A stretch of DNA of 37,069 nt from Flavobacteriales bacterium (lineage in GTDB: Bacteria; Bacteroidota; Bacteroidia; Flavobacteriales_D; Crocinitomicaceae), in NCBI GenBank assembly GCA_947463385.1, contig CANHSL010000015.1, forward strand, positions 1-37,069, in the 5' to 3' direction. Position numbers and translations under genes: made by a program. The notes beneath the pieces are model-generated. The model did not search any database. It was given only the letters and a program-made list of their open reading frames with translations, and was not told the DNA's origin. Shown piece by piece: positions 1 to 8,225 of this stretch; the first letter of the stretch is position 1; every line of letters starts with the position of its first letter.

Positions 1-1
1 A

Positions 2-700
2 TCGGGGTCCTTTATGTACATGGATCCAGGAATTCAAATGGAAACTATTTTTGGTGATGGCTCACAGCAGCAAAGCGGATTCATGAATAAATTATGGGGT
101 GCGGGTAAACGCTTATTAACGGGTGAAAGCTTGTTTATGACGGCCTTTACGCATACTGGTTCGGGAAAAGCAAAAGTGGCCTTTGCCTCCCCTTATCCGG
201 GTAAAATCATTCCTATCGACTTACAACAGTATGGCGGAAAAATAATCTGTCAAAAAGATTCCTTTCTTGCCGCGGCCAAGGGGGTTTCGGTAGGCATAGA
301 ATTTCAACGCAAACTGGGCACGGGACTTTTTGGTGGCGAAGGATTTATTATGCAGAAACTGGAAGGCGATGGCTTAGCATTTTGTCATGCGGGTGGATAC
401 GTTATGAAACGCACCCTGAATCCAGGAGAAACGCTTAGAATTGACACCGGATGCATTGTCGCATATACACAAACTATTGATTATGATATTCAGTTTGTAG
501 GTGGAATAAAAAACACCTTGTTTGGTGGAGAGGGCTTATTCTTTGCTACGCTTACAGGTCCAGGAGAAGTATGGTTACAGAGTTTACCCGTTTCACGGCT
601 TGCATCAAGAATATTAGCCTATGGCACGGGGACCCGAAAAGAAGAGGGTTCTGGTCTGCTTGGGGGCTTAGGAAACCTGCTCGACGGAGACGGAAGATAA
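2..700 (+). CDS. AIM24 / TIGR00266 family protein, 5'-truncated by the window edge
   Basis: The reading frame is open to base 2, so the start codon lies outside the window; the visible part begins S-G-S-F-M-Y-M-D-P-G-I. The family (TIGR00266, AIM24-like beta-sandwich) normally has a few dozen residues before this point, so the internal ATG at 14 is probably not the real start. Typical family features are the E-T-I-x-G-D-G segment, the K-R-L-L-T-G-E-S-L-F-M-T block, two F-G-G-E-G-(F/L) repeats and a Gly/Asp-rich tail ending L-L-D-G-D-G-R. There is no signal peptide in the visible part. The molecular function of bacterial members is not established; the yeast relative is a mitochondrial inner-membrane protein. 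The gene ends in front of a bidirectional terminator shared with the convergent glycine-rich gene. Confidence 0.85.
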   Translation, partial: SGSFMYMDPGIQMETIFGDGSQQQSGFMNKLWGAGKRLLTGESLFMTAFTHTGSGKAKVAFASPYPGKIIPIDLQQYGGKIICQKDSFLAAAKGVSVGIEFQRKLGTGLFGGEGFIMQKLEGDGLAFCHAGGYVMKRTLNPGETLRIDTGCIVAYTQTIDYDIQFVGGIKNTLFGGEGLFFATLTGPGEVWLQSLPVSRLASRILAYGTGTRKEEGSGLLGGLGNLLDGDGR

Positions 701-719
701 ATCAAGATTAGTATTAAAA

Positions 720-746
720 GAAAAACGCCCCATGAGGGCGTTTTTC
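720..746. terminator. Bidirectional rho-independent terminator
   Basis: The 11-bp inverted repeat GAAAAACGCCC (720-730) / GGGCGTTTTTC (736-746) flanks a 5-nt loop CATGA. The A-tract before and the T-tract after the GC-rich core let it work on both strands, which fits its place between two convergent genes (stop codons at 698-700 and 765-767). Confidence 0.85.
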
Positions 747-764
747 ATATCTATGTAAAGCGTA

Positions 765-3104
765 TTACAATTTAATAATTCGAACGGTTTTAACGCCTTG
801 CTTATCTGCTGCGTTTACAAAATAAATACCTTGTGGCGCATCTAAGTGGGTGGTCACTTCTTTTTGATTGATTACTTGGGTTTCGAAAAGTATTTTTCCT
901 CCCATATCTGTGATCGTCAGTTGACCCGAAAAATCTGTTGCGAAGCTTATACCTAGTTCGCTAACTACCGGATTTGGCGCCACGCTAAACGGTGCTGAAG
1001 ACATTTCATCTAAGCCAATGTTATTGACGGTGACGCAATTTGAAGTGTCTGAACAGCCTCCGGCGTTGGTGCTAATCACCGCATACGTTCCGTTCTGCGT
1101 TACTAAAAGCGAAGTACCATTTGCCCCAGGTAAGCTTGCGCCCGTGGTGCAATTTATCCATTGATACGTTAATCCCGTTGTATTCGAACACAAAAGCTCC
1201 GTACCATTCGAGGGATTCAGAGCAACCGTATTCGTTATCTGGTCTACAAACAAATGAAGAGTAACCAAACTATCACATCCTTGTATTGTATTATAGGTTG
1301 CGGTATAATCTCCCGCTTGGGTGTAATATTGTCCGTTAAACAATACTTGTTCTCCTTGACAGATGGTTTGGGTTGATTCGCTGGTTTGACTTGCGCAACC
1401 AATATAAATGAAATCGCGGTACGTTGTTGACGCCAAGGCATCCACTTGCGCATCGATTGTAGTATATCCCGTGGCCCCGTTTACAAAATTACTTGGATTC
1501 GTTGTGCTATTTGAAACTGAAATCGGCGTACTGATTCCCCAAAGTACCGTGCTTGCACCGATTGCCTCTGCGATCATGGTAGCATTAGAACATAACACAT
1601 AAGACACATGAATTACCGGTTGATTTTGTAAATTAAAGGTATCTATTTGATTTAACAGTGTATCCCCATAAACAAGGAACACTGCTTGGCTAATTCCATT
1701 CGCGCCATCGCCTCCTTTGCCGCCTGCTCCGCCAGCCCCACCGGCTCCACCGGCTCCACCATCACCAATTTCTGCTGTACACGTAGCCTGAACGCCACCG
1801 CCTGAACCGCCATTTCCACCAGTACCTCCGTTTCCACCAACACCGCCAGTGCCTGCAGCACCTGCCTGAATATAACAATCTAAGAGATTTCCATTAGCGC
1901 CGTTGTAATTAATATAAATTCCAAACGAACTTCCGGCACCATATCCGCCTTGACCACCTTGGCCGCCTTGGCCACCGCCGCCGCCGCCAGATCCACCATT
2001 TCCTGGACCATTATTGCAAAAAGTACAGGTCTGACGTCCACCGCCGCCACCAGAACCGCCACCAGAACCGCCGCATCCATCTGTACCGTTAGCGGCTTGA
2101 GTTCCTGGGGCCCAAAAACCAGCTTGATTGGTTCCTGATGGCCCATTCGCACCAGGCACTCCTGCCGTTCCTGCCACACCGTTTCCTCCGGCAGTTCCAT
2201 TTCCTCCCGGATCCCCTTCGTTTCCTTTGTTTCCTGCAGCACCTCCATTTCCACATGCTGATGCGCCACCAACGGCCCCTAATCCAGCATTATTATTAGA
2301 ACACTCATCTCCTCCTGCACCGCCTCCTGCACCTGAGCCTCCATTTCTTCCTGTTCCTGCCAAGCCCACAGAACCAGGATTCGAATTTCCTGTTTGTTGG
2401 GCTCCTCCTGCACCACCCGCAACGCCGCCGCCGCCTTGACCGCCAATACCACCGTTTCCTCCAGGGTCTCCACTACCGAAAGTACAATCTCCTCCATTAC
2501 AGCTTCCTGAACCTCCTTGTGCACCATTTCCGCCATTAACCCCATTAGACCCTACCGAACTGCTTAATCCTGCTCCAGCAGCACCTGCTAATACTTGACA
2601 GCGAACTAAATCGTATGAAGAACAACTATCCATATAAATTCCATACACCGAAACGCCATAAGGCTGTGCTTGTGACGGTGCGGGCGCATTCGCTGTTTGA
2701 ATCGTTAAATCCTGGAAGCGGAACCCGCTTTTATTAACCAATTCTATGGCTGATAAACGAAGTGCATTGGTGGGACCTGCCGGATTAAGATTTGATCGCA
2801 AAATAGTGGTAGCACCCGCTAAGCTGGTTTTAGTCCAAGCCAAGGTATCTAGAAATCCACCTTCAACCACCACGTTCTGACCATTTAAGGTTAATGAACT
2901 TTGTATGGTATACGTTCCTGCAGCCACTCTAATGTAACTGCCATTGGGCGCGGTTGTAAACGCCGTCGTTAAATCCATGGGGTCGTTCTGTGAACCAATG
3001 CCCGTTGGTAAACCACTCGTAGTTACATAAATAATTTCACATTGAGAAAAAGCTGTAATTGCTAAAAAAAGCGAAAACACAACTAAGTATATACGTTTGT
3101 TCAT
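765..3104 (-). CDS. T9SS-secreted glycine-rich beta-helix surface protein
   Basis: A 779-residue protein starting at the ATG at 3104. That start is chosen over an upstream in-frame ATG (3203) because it begins a clean signal peptide, M-N-K-R-I-Y-L-V-V-F ending A-F-S-Q (residues 1-21). Residues 22-175 look like right-handed beta-helix rungs (G-S-Y-I-R-V-A-A-G-T-Y-T-I, then N-V-V-V-E-G-G-F). Residues about 176-390 and 414-470 are over half glycine, with Asn, Ala, Ser and scattered paired cysteines (C-N-G-G-D-C, C-T-F-C). Residues 575-622 form the Bacteroidota repeat ending G-C-D-S-L-V-T-L. The last 85 residues are a T9SS type A sorting domain (V-A-P-N-P, D-M-G-G-K, G-I-Y-F-V-N-A, V-R-I-I-K-L). 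It is probably attached to or shed from the cell surface; substrate and role are unknown. Two strongly similar rungs precede the two glycine-rich blocks, suggesting an internal duplication. Confidence 0.85.
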   Translation of the reverse strand: MNKRIYLVVFSLFLAITAFSQCEIIYVTTSGLPTGIGSQNDPMDLTTAFTTAPNGSYIRVAAGTYTIQSSLTLNGQNVVVEGGFLDTLAWTKTSLAGATTILRSNLNPAGPTNALRLSAIELVNKSGFRFQDLTIQTANAPAPSQAQPYGVSVYGIYMDSCSSYDLVRCQVLAGAAGAGLSSSVGSNGVNGGNGAQGGSGSCNGGDCTFGSGDPGGNGGIGGQGGGGVAGGAGGAQQTGNSNPGSVGLAGTGRNGGSGAGGGAGGDECSNNNAGLGAVGGASACGNGGAAGNKGNEGDPGGNGTAGGNGVAGTAGVPGANGPSGTNQAGFWAPGTQAANGTDGCGGSGGGSGGGGGRQTCTFCNNGPGNGGSGGGGGGQGGQGGQGGYGAGSSFGIYINYNGANGNLLDCYIQAGAAGTGGVGGNGGTGGNGGSGGGVQATCTAEIGDGGAGGAGGAGGAGGKGGDGANGISQAVFLVYGDTLLNQIDTFNLQNQPVIHVSYVLCSNATMIAEAIGASTVLWGISTPISVSNSTTNPSNFVNGATGYTTIDAQVDALASTTYRDFIYIGCASQTSESTQTICQGEQVLFNGQYYTQAGDYTATYNTIQGCDSLVTLHLFVDQITNTVALNPSNGTELLCSNTTGLTYQWINCTTGASLPGANGTSLLVTQNGTYAVISTNAGGCSDTSNCVTVNNIGLDEMSSAPFSVAPNPVVSELGISFATDFSGQLTITDMGGKILFETQVINQKEVTTHLDAPQGIYFVNAADKQGVKTVRIIKL

Positions 3105-3119
3105 AGGGTAGAATTTAAG

Positions 3120-3150
3120 CGAATGTACATTTTTAGGGGAGGATATCCAA
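3120..3150 (-). promoter_or_regulatory. Candidate promoter of the glycine-rich T9SS gene
   Basis: On the minus strand TTG (3150-3148) is followed after 20 nt by TACATTCG (3127-3120), a 7/8 match to the Bacteroidota -7 element TAnnTTTG with the right spacing. The box ends 15 nt before the ATG at 3104. This is a match by eye only. Confidence 0.35.
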
Positions 3151-3249
3151 GTGTTTTTTGTTATCAACCTGTTCATTAAACCGCGTAATCGCTTCTGTAA
3201 CATTGTATTGAACTTGCGTTTTTAAGCCCTAAATGCCATTTAACGTTTA

Positions 3250-3276
3250 TTGACTTTTTCTTGCTATTTAAATTTT
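3250..3276 (+). promoter_or_regulatory. Candidate promoter of the 61-residue basic protein
   Basis: TTG (3250-3252), a 16-nt spacer and TAAATTTT (3269-3276, 7/8 to TAnnTTTG) lie 53 nt before the ATG at 3330. The spacer is one nucleotide shorter than the usual 17-23, so the call is weak. Confidence 0.25.
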
Positions 3277-3329
3277 TACCTTACAACTAAGTCAACGGAC
3301 AAGAGTATTCACGTTTAATTCTTCATACT

Positions 3330-3515
3330 ATGAAACGGATCATCACCAAATGGGACAAATTCAAACTGGGACGGCGCTTACATTACCTTCAAAAAAGATT
3401 GCATCGCGCGGAAGAAAACGGATATAAAGAAAAAATTGACATGTATTCACGTTATATCCGTGAAGTTCGTGAAAAACTGAAACACGTTAAAGAACCGATT
3501 CGGCGCTTGGGTTAA
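3330..3515 (+). CDS. Small basic helical protein of unknown function
   Basis: A 61-residue ORF, not recognised as a named family. It is rich in Lys and Arg (K-R-I-I-T-K at the start, R-R-L-H-Y-L-Q-K-R-L-H-R in the middle, R-R-L-G at the end) with Leu, Ile and Tyr at helical spacing, so it is probably one or two amphipathic helices. There is no signal peptide or cysteine. Such composition fits a nucleic-acid- or ribosome-binding role, but that is only inference. It has its own 5' leader with a weak candidate promoter. Its last 29 bp overlap the 3' end of truB on the other strand. It is kept because the intergenic space before it is otherwise unexplained and the composition is protein-like and not a mirror of a neighbouring gene. 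Confidence 0.55.
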   Translation: MKRIITKWDKFKLGRRLHYLQKRLHRAEENGYKEKIDMYSRYIREVREKLKHVKEPIRRLG

Positions 3516-4185
3516 TTTGTTGAATCCATTGATCAACGGATGCTGCTTGGTCAATGGTAAATCGTCCAGACCTTGTTCGACGCAACGCAATCAAGGTCGC
3601 CCCGGCATTTAAACGTAGGCCAAAATCTTGAGCAATGGAACGAATATACGTTCCTTTAGTACATGCTATCTCAAAGTCTATTTCCGGAAAACGTTCGGTG
3701 TTAACCGTAAATTTACTGATGGTGATTTGATGTGCTTTAATGGTAACTTCTTTTCCCGCTCGAGCAAATAAATACGCGCGCTTGCCATCGATTTGTTTTG
3801 CTGAATATACCGGAGCTGTTTGTGTTTGTTCGCCTAGAAAACCAAAAGCAACTTCATTAATTAATTCCGGTGTGATATGATCGATATCAAAGGTTTGATT
3901 GTACTCCGTTTCTAAATCGAATGACGGAGTGGTCTTGCCTAGTAAAAACGTGCCGGTGTATGTTTTCTCATCCGCCATGTAGGTCTCTACGTTTTTTGTT
4001 TGTTTGCCGGTGCATATGATGAGTAATCCGGTCGCCAGTGGATCAAGGGTACCTGCATGACCTACTTTAATTTTTTTAACCTTAAGCGCTTGTTTTAGGT
4101 TCCAACGGATTTTATTTACCACATCAAAGGATGTCCACCCATAAGGCTTATCCACTAACAATACTTCGCCTTCTTGGAAATTCAT
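3487..4185 (-). CDS. truB: tRNA pseudouridine(55) synthase TruB
   Basis: Converts U55 of the tRNA T-arm to pseudouridine in the cytoplasm. The protein has 232 residues. The opening V-D-K-P-Y-G-W-T-S-F-D-V-V (11-23) and the catalytic block G-H-A-G-T-L-D-P-L-A-T-G (42-53) are diagnostic; the nucleophile is Asp48, the same number as in E. coli. The K-R-A-Y segment and the C-T-K-G-T-Y-I-R-S motif of the family are also present. It is shorter than E. coli TruB (314) because the C-terminal PUA-like extension is absent or vestigial, as is usual in Bacteroidota. Its ATG overlaps the uppP stop by four bases (ATGA), so the two are co-translated; the 3' end runs 29 bp into a small plus-strand gene. Confidence 0.96.
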   Translation of the reverse strand: MNFQEGEVLLVDKPYGWTSFDVVNKIRWNLKQALKVKKIKVGHAGTLDPLATGLLIICTGKQTKNVETYMADEKTYTGTFLLGKTTPSFDLETEYNQTFDIDHITPELINEVAFGFLGEQTQTAPVYSAKQIDGKRAYLFARAGKEVTIKAHQITISKFTVNTERFPEIDFEIACTKGTYIRSIAQDFGLRLNAGATLIALRRTRSGRFTIDQAASVDQWIQQINPSAESVL

Positions 4186-5057
4186 CGCTTAGCAGAACGT
4201 TGAGTTTCGCACGACGGCTTCTTTTGCTGGTCGGATTCGTTCGGAGCTTGATTTATAAATAGGGCGAACAAAATAACACCCACCACAATGCGATAAATTC
4301 CCCAAACTTTAAATCCATACTTCTGTAAAAATGAAATGAAACTTTTGATGGCAATAAAGGCCACAATAAATGAGGCTACATTTCCAATCAGAAATACCAG
4401 GGTGTTTTCCGTAGAACTTAAGATCATTTCAAATCCTTTCACTTCGTACCCATCAACACACCAATCCTTTAAAAACACAGAATAAAGCGTTACCGCAGCC
4501 ATGGTCGGCACGGCCAAAAAGAAACTAAACTCTGCCGCAGATTTTCTATTTAACCCTTGTTGCATTCCACCAATAATAGAAGCGGCAGAGCGACTTACGC
4601 CGGGCATCATCGCTAAACATTGCCAAAGCCCTATAAACAAGCCCTTTCGGAGAGAAACCTCTTGGTCTTTAATTTCTGCTTGATTTGAAAAGATTCGGTC
4701 GATAAACAATAAAACCACGCCCCCTAAAATCAACACAACAGCAATAATAAGCGGCTTTTCAAATACGGATTCGATTGTATCATCAAATAGTTTACCTAAT
4801 ACTAAGGCGGGAATCACGGCGATGGCCAACACCCGATAAAATGTCCATTGGATGTTTATAAAAAACCGTTTCCAATACGCGACAACCACCGCCAAAATAG
4901 CTCCAAACTGAATTGAAACTGTAAACATTTTTACATATTCACTTTGTTGGATTCCAAGTAATTCTTCAGTAAACAATAAATGTGCGGTACTCGAAACAGG
5001 TAAAAACTCGGTTAAACCCTCAACGAGTGCAAGAATTAATGCATGAAGAATTGACAT
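4182..5057 (-). CDS. uppP: Undecaprenyl-diphosphatase UppP (BacA family)
   Basis: Integral membrane phosphatase that turns undecaprenyl diphosphate into the lipid carrier used for peptidoglycan and other glycans. It has 291 residues with about eight hydrophobic segments. Both catalytic signatures are visible: E-G-L-T-E-F-L-P-V-S-S-T-A-H (13-26) and P-G-V-S-R-S-A-A-S (152-160), supplying the acidic residues, His26 and Arg156. The last 23 residues form a charged tail (N-Q-A-P-N-E-S-D ... Q-R-S-A-K-R) beyond the final membrane helix. Order ftsX, DUF3098, uppP, truB with gaps of 1-4 bp or overlaps marks one operon mixing division and cell-wall lipid recycling. Confidence 0.95.
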   Translation of the reverse strand: MSILHALILALVEGLTEFLPVSSTAHLLFTEELLGIQQSEYVKMFTVSIQFGAILAVVVAYWKRFFINIQWTFYRVLAIAVIPALVLGKLFDDTIESVFEKPLIIAVVLILGGVVLLFIDRIFSNQAEIKDQEVSLRKGLFIGLWQCLAMMPGVSRSAASIIGGMQQGLNRKSAAEFSFFLAVPTMAAVTLYSVFLKDWCVDGYEVKGFEMILSSTENTLVFLIGNVASFIVAFIAIKSFISFLQKYGFKVWGIYRIVVGVILFALFINQAPNESDQQKKPSCETQRSAKR

Positions 5058-5060
5058 GAA

Positions 5061-5330
5061 CTAGTTTAATTTTGGGGTATCCCCTTGGTTACTTTCGTCT
5101 GAGGGATTTTTTTTCATGATGGAATAAAAAATCACCACATACCCTAAAACAATTAGAAAGGGTGCCAAAGTAATTCGAATTGGACTAAAAAGCTCATCCC
5201 CATTAAACTTGCTTGGGTCCTCTGAACCACCACCGATCATTAAAACAAATCCTAGGATGTTAATGATTAAACCAATAATCAAAAACTTATAATTCTTAGG
5301 GTTGAACCCAAAATGTTTAATCTTACTCAT
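5061..5330 (-). CDS. DUF3098 family small membrane protein
   Basis: An 89-residue protein with two membrane segments (about residues 14-33 and 50-69: F-L-I-I-G-L-I-I-N-I-L-G-F-V-L-M-I and I-T-L-A-P-F-L-I-V-L-G-Y-V-V-I-F), separated by a short loop containing S-E-D-P-S-K-F-N-G-D-E-L-F. The opening F-G-F-N-P-K-N-Y and the loop are typical of DUF3098, a Bacteroidota family usually found directly after ftsX. Function is unknown. It starts one base after the ftsX stop and ends 3 bp before the uppP start, so co-expression is likely; a small accessory role near the division or cell-wall machinery is inference from position only. Confidence 0.85.
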   Translation of the reverse strand: MSKIKHFGFNPKNYKFLIIGLIINILGFVLMIGGGSEDPSKFNGDELFSPIRITLAPFLIVLGYVVIFYSIMKKNPSDESNQGDTPKLN

Positions 5331-5331
5331 A

Positions 5332-6216
5332 CTAATATAATTTGTCCAATTTCATTCGCAAATACTTGTTTAATGCGAACCATGTGGACACGAAAGTAAT
5401 AAAAACACCGGTGGCAATCAATCCACCAATTAAGATTAATAGATTAATTAGTGAAAAGGTTAAGTCGATTGTTTCAAGGGTATTATTCAAGGCGTAAAAA
5501 ACAGTAACCAGTAAAACTAACGCAATCATTGCTGAAATTAGTCCATTGCGGATCGCTTGAACCAAGAATGGTTTGCGAACAAAGGCCGATGTGGCCCCCA
5601 CCAACTGCATCGTTTTTATGGTAAATCGACGCGAATAAAGCGCCATACGAATGGTGTTGTTTATCATTGCCACCGCAATTACAATAAGCAAAAGGGCAAT
5701 CGATATAAAAAGAATTACAAACTGCTTAAATCCTAGATTTACCCGCTCCACGGAAGACGCATCGTAACTTACCTCATCGATTACATCTTTGTATGAGTTA
5801 AGTAATTTTTTTTTGATGGTGATAAGACCAGTTTTGGTTGCATGTTTTTCCTTCGGTGAAAAACATAGCGATGGCGGAAGTGGGTTTTCTTCTTCAAACA
5901 ACACCTTAATGTCTTCCGACCCATCTCCTGTAAATTCCTCCACAGCACGTTCTGCAGAAACGAACCAAACGCGCTTTAATTCCGGCCATGATTTAATTTG
6001 AGCCTCTATTTGCTTGATATCGGAATCCTTAACGTCTGCATTAAAAAAGATATCACACTGAATACTCTCTTTTGCTTGTTTTTGAATCGATTGAAGCGCC
6101 ATAGAGCCACTTAATACAATACCAGTTAAGAATAATACTAATGAAATTCCAATAATGGTAGAAAGGTAACTGCTTCGTATGCCTCGTTTTGTATATTTTT
6201 CGATAGAATCCGTCAT
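5332..6216 (-). CDS. ftsX: Cell division protein FtsX, ABC-transporter-like permease
   Basis: Inner-membrane partner of the ATPase FtsE, which couples division to control of peptidoglycan hydrolases. It has 294 residues with the FtsX topology: a short cytoplasmic N-terminus, TM1 at about 20-42, an extracytoplasmic domain at about 43-165 (containing S-W-P-E-L-K-R-V-W-F-V-S and E-N-P-L-P-P-S), then three TM segments (about 168-190, 220-245, 255-282). The cytoplasmic M-Q-L-V-G-A-T motif before TM3 is the usual coupling region. No ftsE adjoins it; an ftsE-like gene lies about 23 kb away at 28991. A candidate promoter box ends only 4 nt before the ATG. Confidence 0.93.
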   Translation of the reverse strand: MTDSIEKYTKRGIRSSYLSTIIGISLVLFLTGIVLSGSMALQSIQKQAKESIQCDIFFNADVKDSDIKQIEAQIKSWPELKRVWFVSAERAVEEFTGDGSEDIKVLFEEENPLPPSLCFSPKEKHATKTGLITIKKKLLNSYKDVIDEVSYDASSVERVNLGFKQFVILFISIALLLIVIAVAMINNTIRMALYSRRFTIKTMQLVGATSAFVRKPFLVQAIRNGLISAMIALVLLVTVFYALNNTLETIDLTFSLINLLILIGGLIATGVFITFVSTWFALNKYLRMKLDKLY

Positions 6217-6220
6217 GAAG

Positions 6221-6252
6221 CGAAATTACAACGCACAAGCAATTAAAAACAA
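6221..6252 (-). promoter_or_regulatory. Candidate promoter of the ftsX-DUF3098-uppP-truB operon
   Basis: On the minus strand TTG (6252-6250), a 21-nt spacer and TAATTTCG (6228-6221, 7/8 to TAnnTTTG). Only four bases separate the box from the ATG at 6216, so the transcript would be leaderless or nearly so. Confidence 0.45.
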
Positions 6253-6284
6253 CGACTATCCATGAATATTCAACGATACATTGT

Positions 6285-8204
6285 TTATAGCGATTCCGAT
6301 ATAGGATCTACCCAATCGCCATGTTCTTTGATTAATTCAACTAAGGCATCCACCGCCTCCATCGTATTCACATTTTTTCGAACTACTTCTTTTTCTTTAT
6401 AAAGGGTTATTTTTCCCGGACCAGATCCAACATATCCATAGTCAGCATCGGCCATTTCTCCAGGACCATTTACAATGCATCCCATAATTCCTATTTTCAA
6501 TCCTTTTAAATGGCTGGTTCTTTTTCTAATGTTGGCCGTGGTTTCTTGTAAATCGAACAGGGTCCTTCCACAACTTGGACAAGAAATATATTCCGTTTTC
6601 GATGTGCGAAGACGCGTAGCTTGTAATACCCCAAACGCCGTTGAATTAACGGTTGTTTTGGGTTGATTTGGTGCAGTTAACCAAATTCCGTCGCCAAGCC
6701 CATCCACAAATAAAGACCCCGCTTTAACACCGGCTTCCAATTGGAATGTTTCTTCATTTTCTGTTTCAATGGTTAATTTGAAGATAACCGGATTGGCTTT
6801 ATTGGCTTGTTTCAATAGCATAAAAGCCCATCGCATCCATTGCACGCTATTGTCATAAGACGAAGTTAACACCAAGACGTCCTGCGGATTTAACTTTTCT
6901 AGGTATTCGGATAACTCCTCTGGACTTGATTCACAAAAGCAAACGTGTTGGGAAGAAATAGTGTGGCGATCTCTTATTGAAATCACCGGAAAATAACCCG
7001 GGATATTTTGTGCGGTTGAGGACCATGTTTTTCCATCAACCAATACCCTCAAGGTTCCAGGTAATTCAAAATCAATGGATTGATTGCCAAGGTATAAGAA
7101 ATCAGCTGCCGCATCTTGAATGTTCCATTTATCTAAGGATGGAGAATAAACATATCCTGCAGCATAAAGGTTAGCTGGAGTAATTGCCGTATTACTTGAA
7201 AAATCAGCAATAACTACAGGTACTTGCCCACCGCCAATTGTAGCGCATGAAACAGAAGGTCTGCGTTCAAAAGAAAATGGATTAAAAGGGAGTTCTTCCG
7301 GATATTCAGGGATGGGTAAGACATTCGTTAATCGTGTAAGGTCTATTAACTTTCGAGCCACCGGGATTTCAAATTCAGGAGCTTCGGTTAAAGAAACGCG
7401 TATCGTATCCCCTAATCCATCAATCAATAAGGCCCCAATTCCAACCGCAGATTTAATTCTTCCATCCTCGCCGTCACCAGCTTCCGTCACACCCAAATGT
7501 AAAGGATACACGCGCTTGCGTTTAATCATTTCACTCGCTAACAAGCGATAGGCTTGAACCATGACCAAGGTGTTGCTCGCCTTCATGGAAATCACCAAAT
7601 TGAAATATCCGTTTTTCTCGCATACCTCAATAAATTCATACGCTGATGCCACCATGCCTTCCGGGGTATCTCCGTAACGACTTAAAATACGATCCGATAA
7701 AGAACCGTGGTTGGTGCCAATGCGCATCGCGCGATTTAAGGATTTACATAGAATCACTAAAGGGGTAAACTTCTCCTCAATTCGAACCAACTCAGCGCTG
7801 TAGGACTCATCCGTATACTCCAGCGTTTCAAACTTCTTTTTGTCCGCGTAATTCCCTGGATTTACACGAACTTTTTCTACATATTTCGCAGCAATTTCTG
7901 CTGCATTCGGCGTAAAATGTATATCAGCAACTAAGGGTTGGTTATAGCCCAGGGCAAGTAATGCGTGTTTAATTTCATTTAAATTCTCTGCTTCCGTTTT
8001 ACTCGGCGCTGTTAACCGAACCAATTCACACCCCGCCTCTAACATTCTCACCGATTCTTCCACAGAGGACAAGGTATCCGCGGTGTCTGCGGTGGTCATT
8101 GATTGTACTCGTATGGGATAGTCGCCGCCTAATCGCAAATCCCCTACTTGTACTTCTGTAGCACGCAATCGGATTTGTTGATACGGGTTATTGCAATATT
8201 TCAT
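6285..8204 (-). CDS. ispG: 4-hydroxy-3-methylbut-2-enyl diphosphate synthase IspG (GcpE), long form
   Basis: Iron-sulfur enzyme of the MEP pathway that reduces methylerythritol cyclodiphosphate to HMBPP for isoprenoid synthesis. At 639 residues it is much longer than E. coli IspG (372): it is the three-domain form found in Bacteroidota, Chlamydiae and plants, with an insertion of roughly 250 residues (about 290-530) between the TIM barrel and the cluster domain. The barrel starts with the I-R-V-Q-S-M-T-T block. The 4Fe-4S ligands are Cys542 and Cys545 (S-C-P-S-C-G-R), Cys576 (M-G-C-I-V-N-G-P-G-E) and Glu583. The gene follows udk by 21 bp and probably shares its transcript. UppP downstream acts on the isoprenoid end product, a pathway link in the same neighbourhood. 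Confidence 0.96.
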   Translation of the reverse strand: MKYCNNPYQQIRLRATEVQVGDLRLGGDYPIRVQSMTTADTADTLSSVEESVRMLEAGCELVRLTAPSKTEAENLNEIKHALLALGYNQPLVADIHFTPNAAEIAAKYVEKVRVNPGNYADKKKFETLEYTDESYSAELVRIEEKFTPLVILCKSLNRAMRIGTNHGSLSDRILSRYGDTPEGMVASAYEFIEVCEKNGYFNLVISMKASNTLVMVQAYRLLASEMIKRKRVYPLHLGVTEAGDGEDGRIKSAVGIGALLIDGLGDTIRVSLTEAPEFEIPVARKLIDLTRLTNVLPIPEYPEELPFNPFSFERRPSVSCATIGGGQVPVVIADFSSNTAITPANLYAAGYVYSPSLDKWNIQDAAADFLYLGNQSIDFELPGTLRVLVDGKTWSSTAQNIPGYFPVISIRDRHTISSQHVCFCESSPEELSEYLEKLNPQDVLVLTSSYDNSVQWMRWAFMLLKQANKANPVIFKLTIETENEETFQLEAGVKAGSLFVDGLGDGIWLTAPNQPKTTVNSTAFGVLQATRLRTSKTEYISCPSCGRTLFDLQETTANIRKRTSHLKGLKIGIMGCIVNGPGEMADADYGYVGSGPGKITLYKEKEVVRKNVNTMEAVDALVELIKEHGDWVDPISESL

Positions 8205-8225
8205 AAGCTTATAACACCTGTTAGA

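Noticed and set aside
2128-2439. Proline-rich plus-strand ORF (and other long frames) opposite the glycine-rich gene
   Set aside because: Glycine codons GGN read backwards give proline or alanine codons and few stops, so long antisense frames are expected. No start context or independent protein features are seen.
3105-3203. Longer N-terminus for the glycine-rich protein from an upstream ATG
   Set aside because: It would place 33 charged residues before a textbook signal peptide, and a candidate promoter lies within this stretch.
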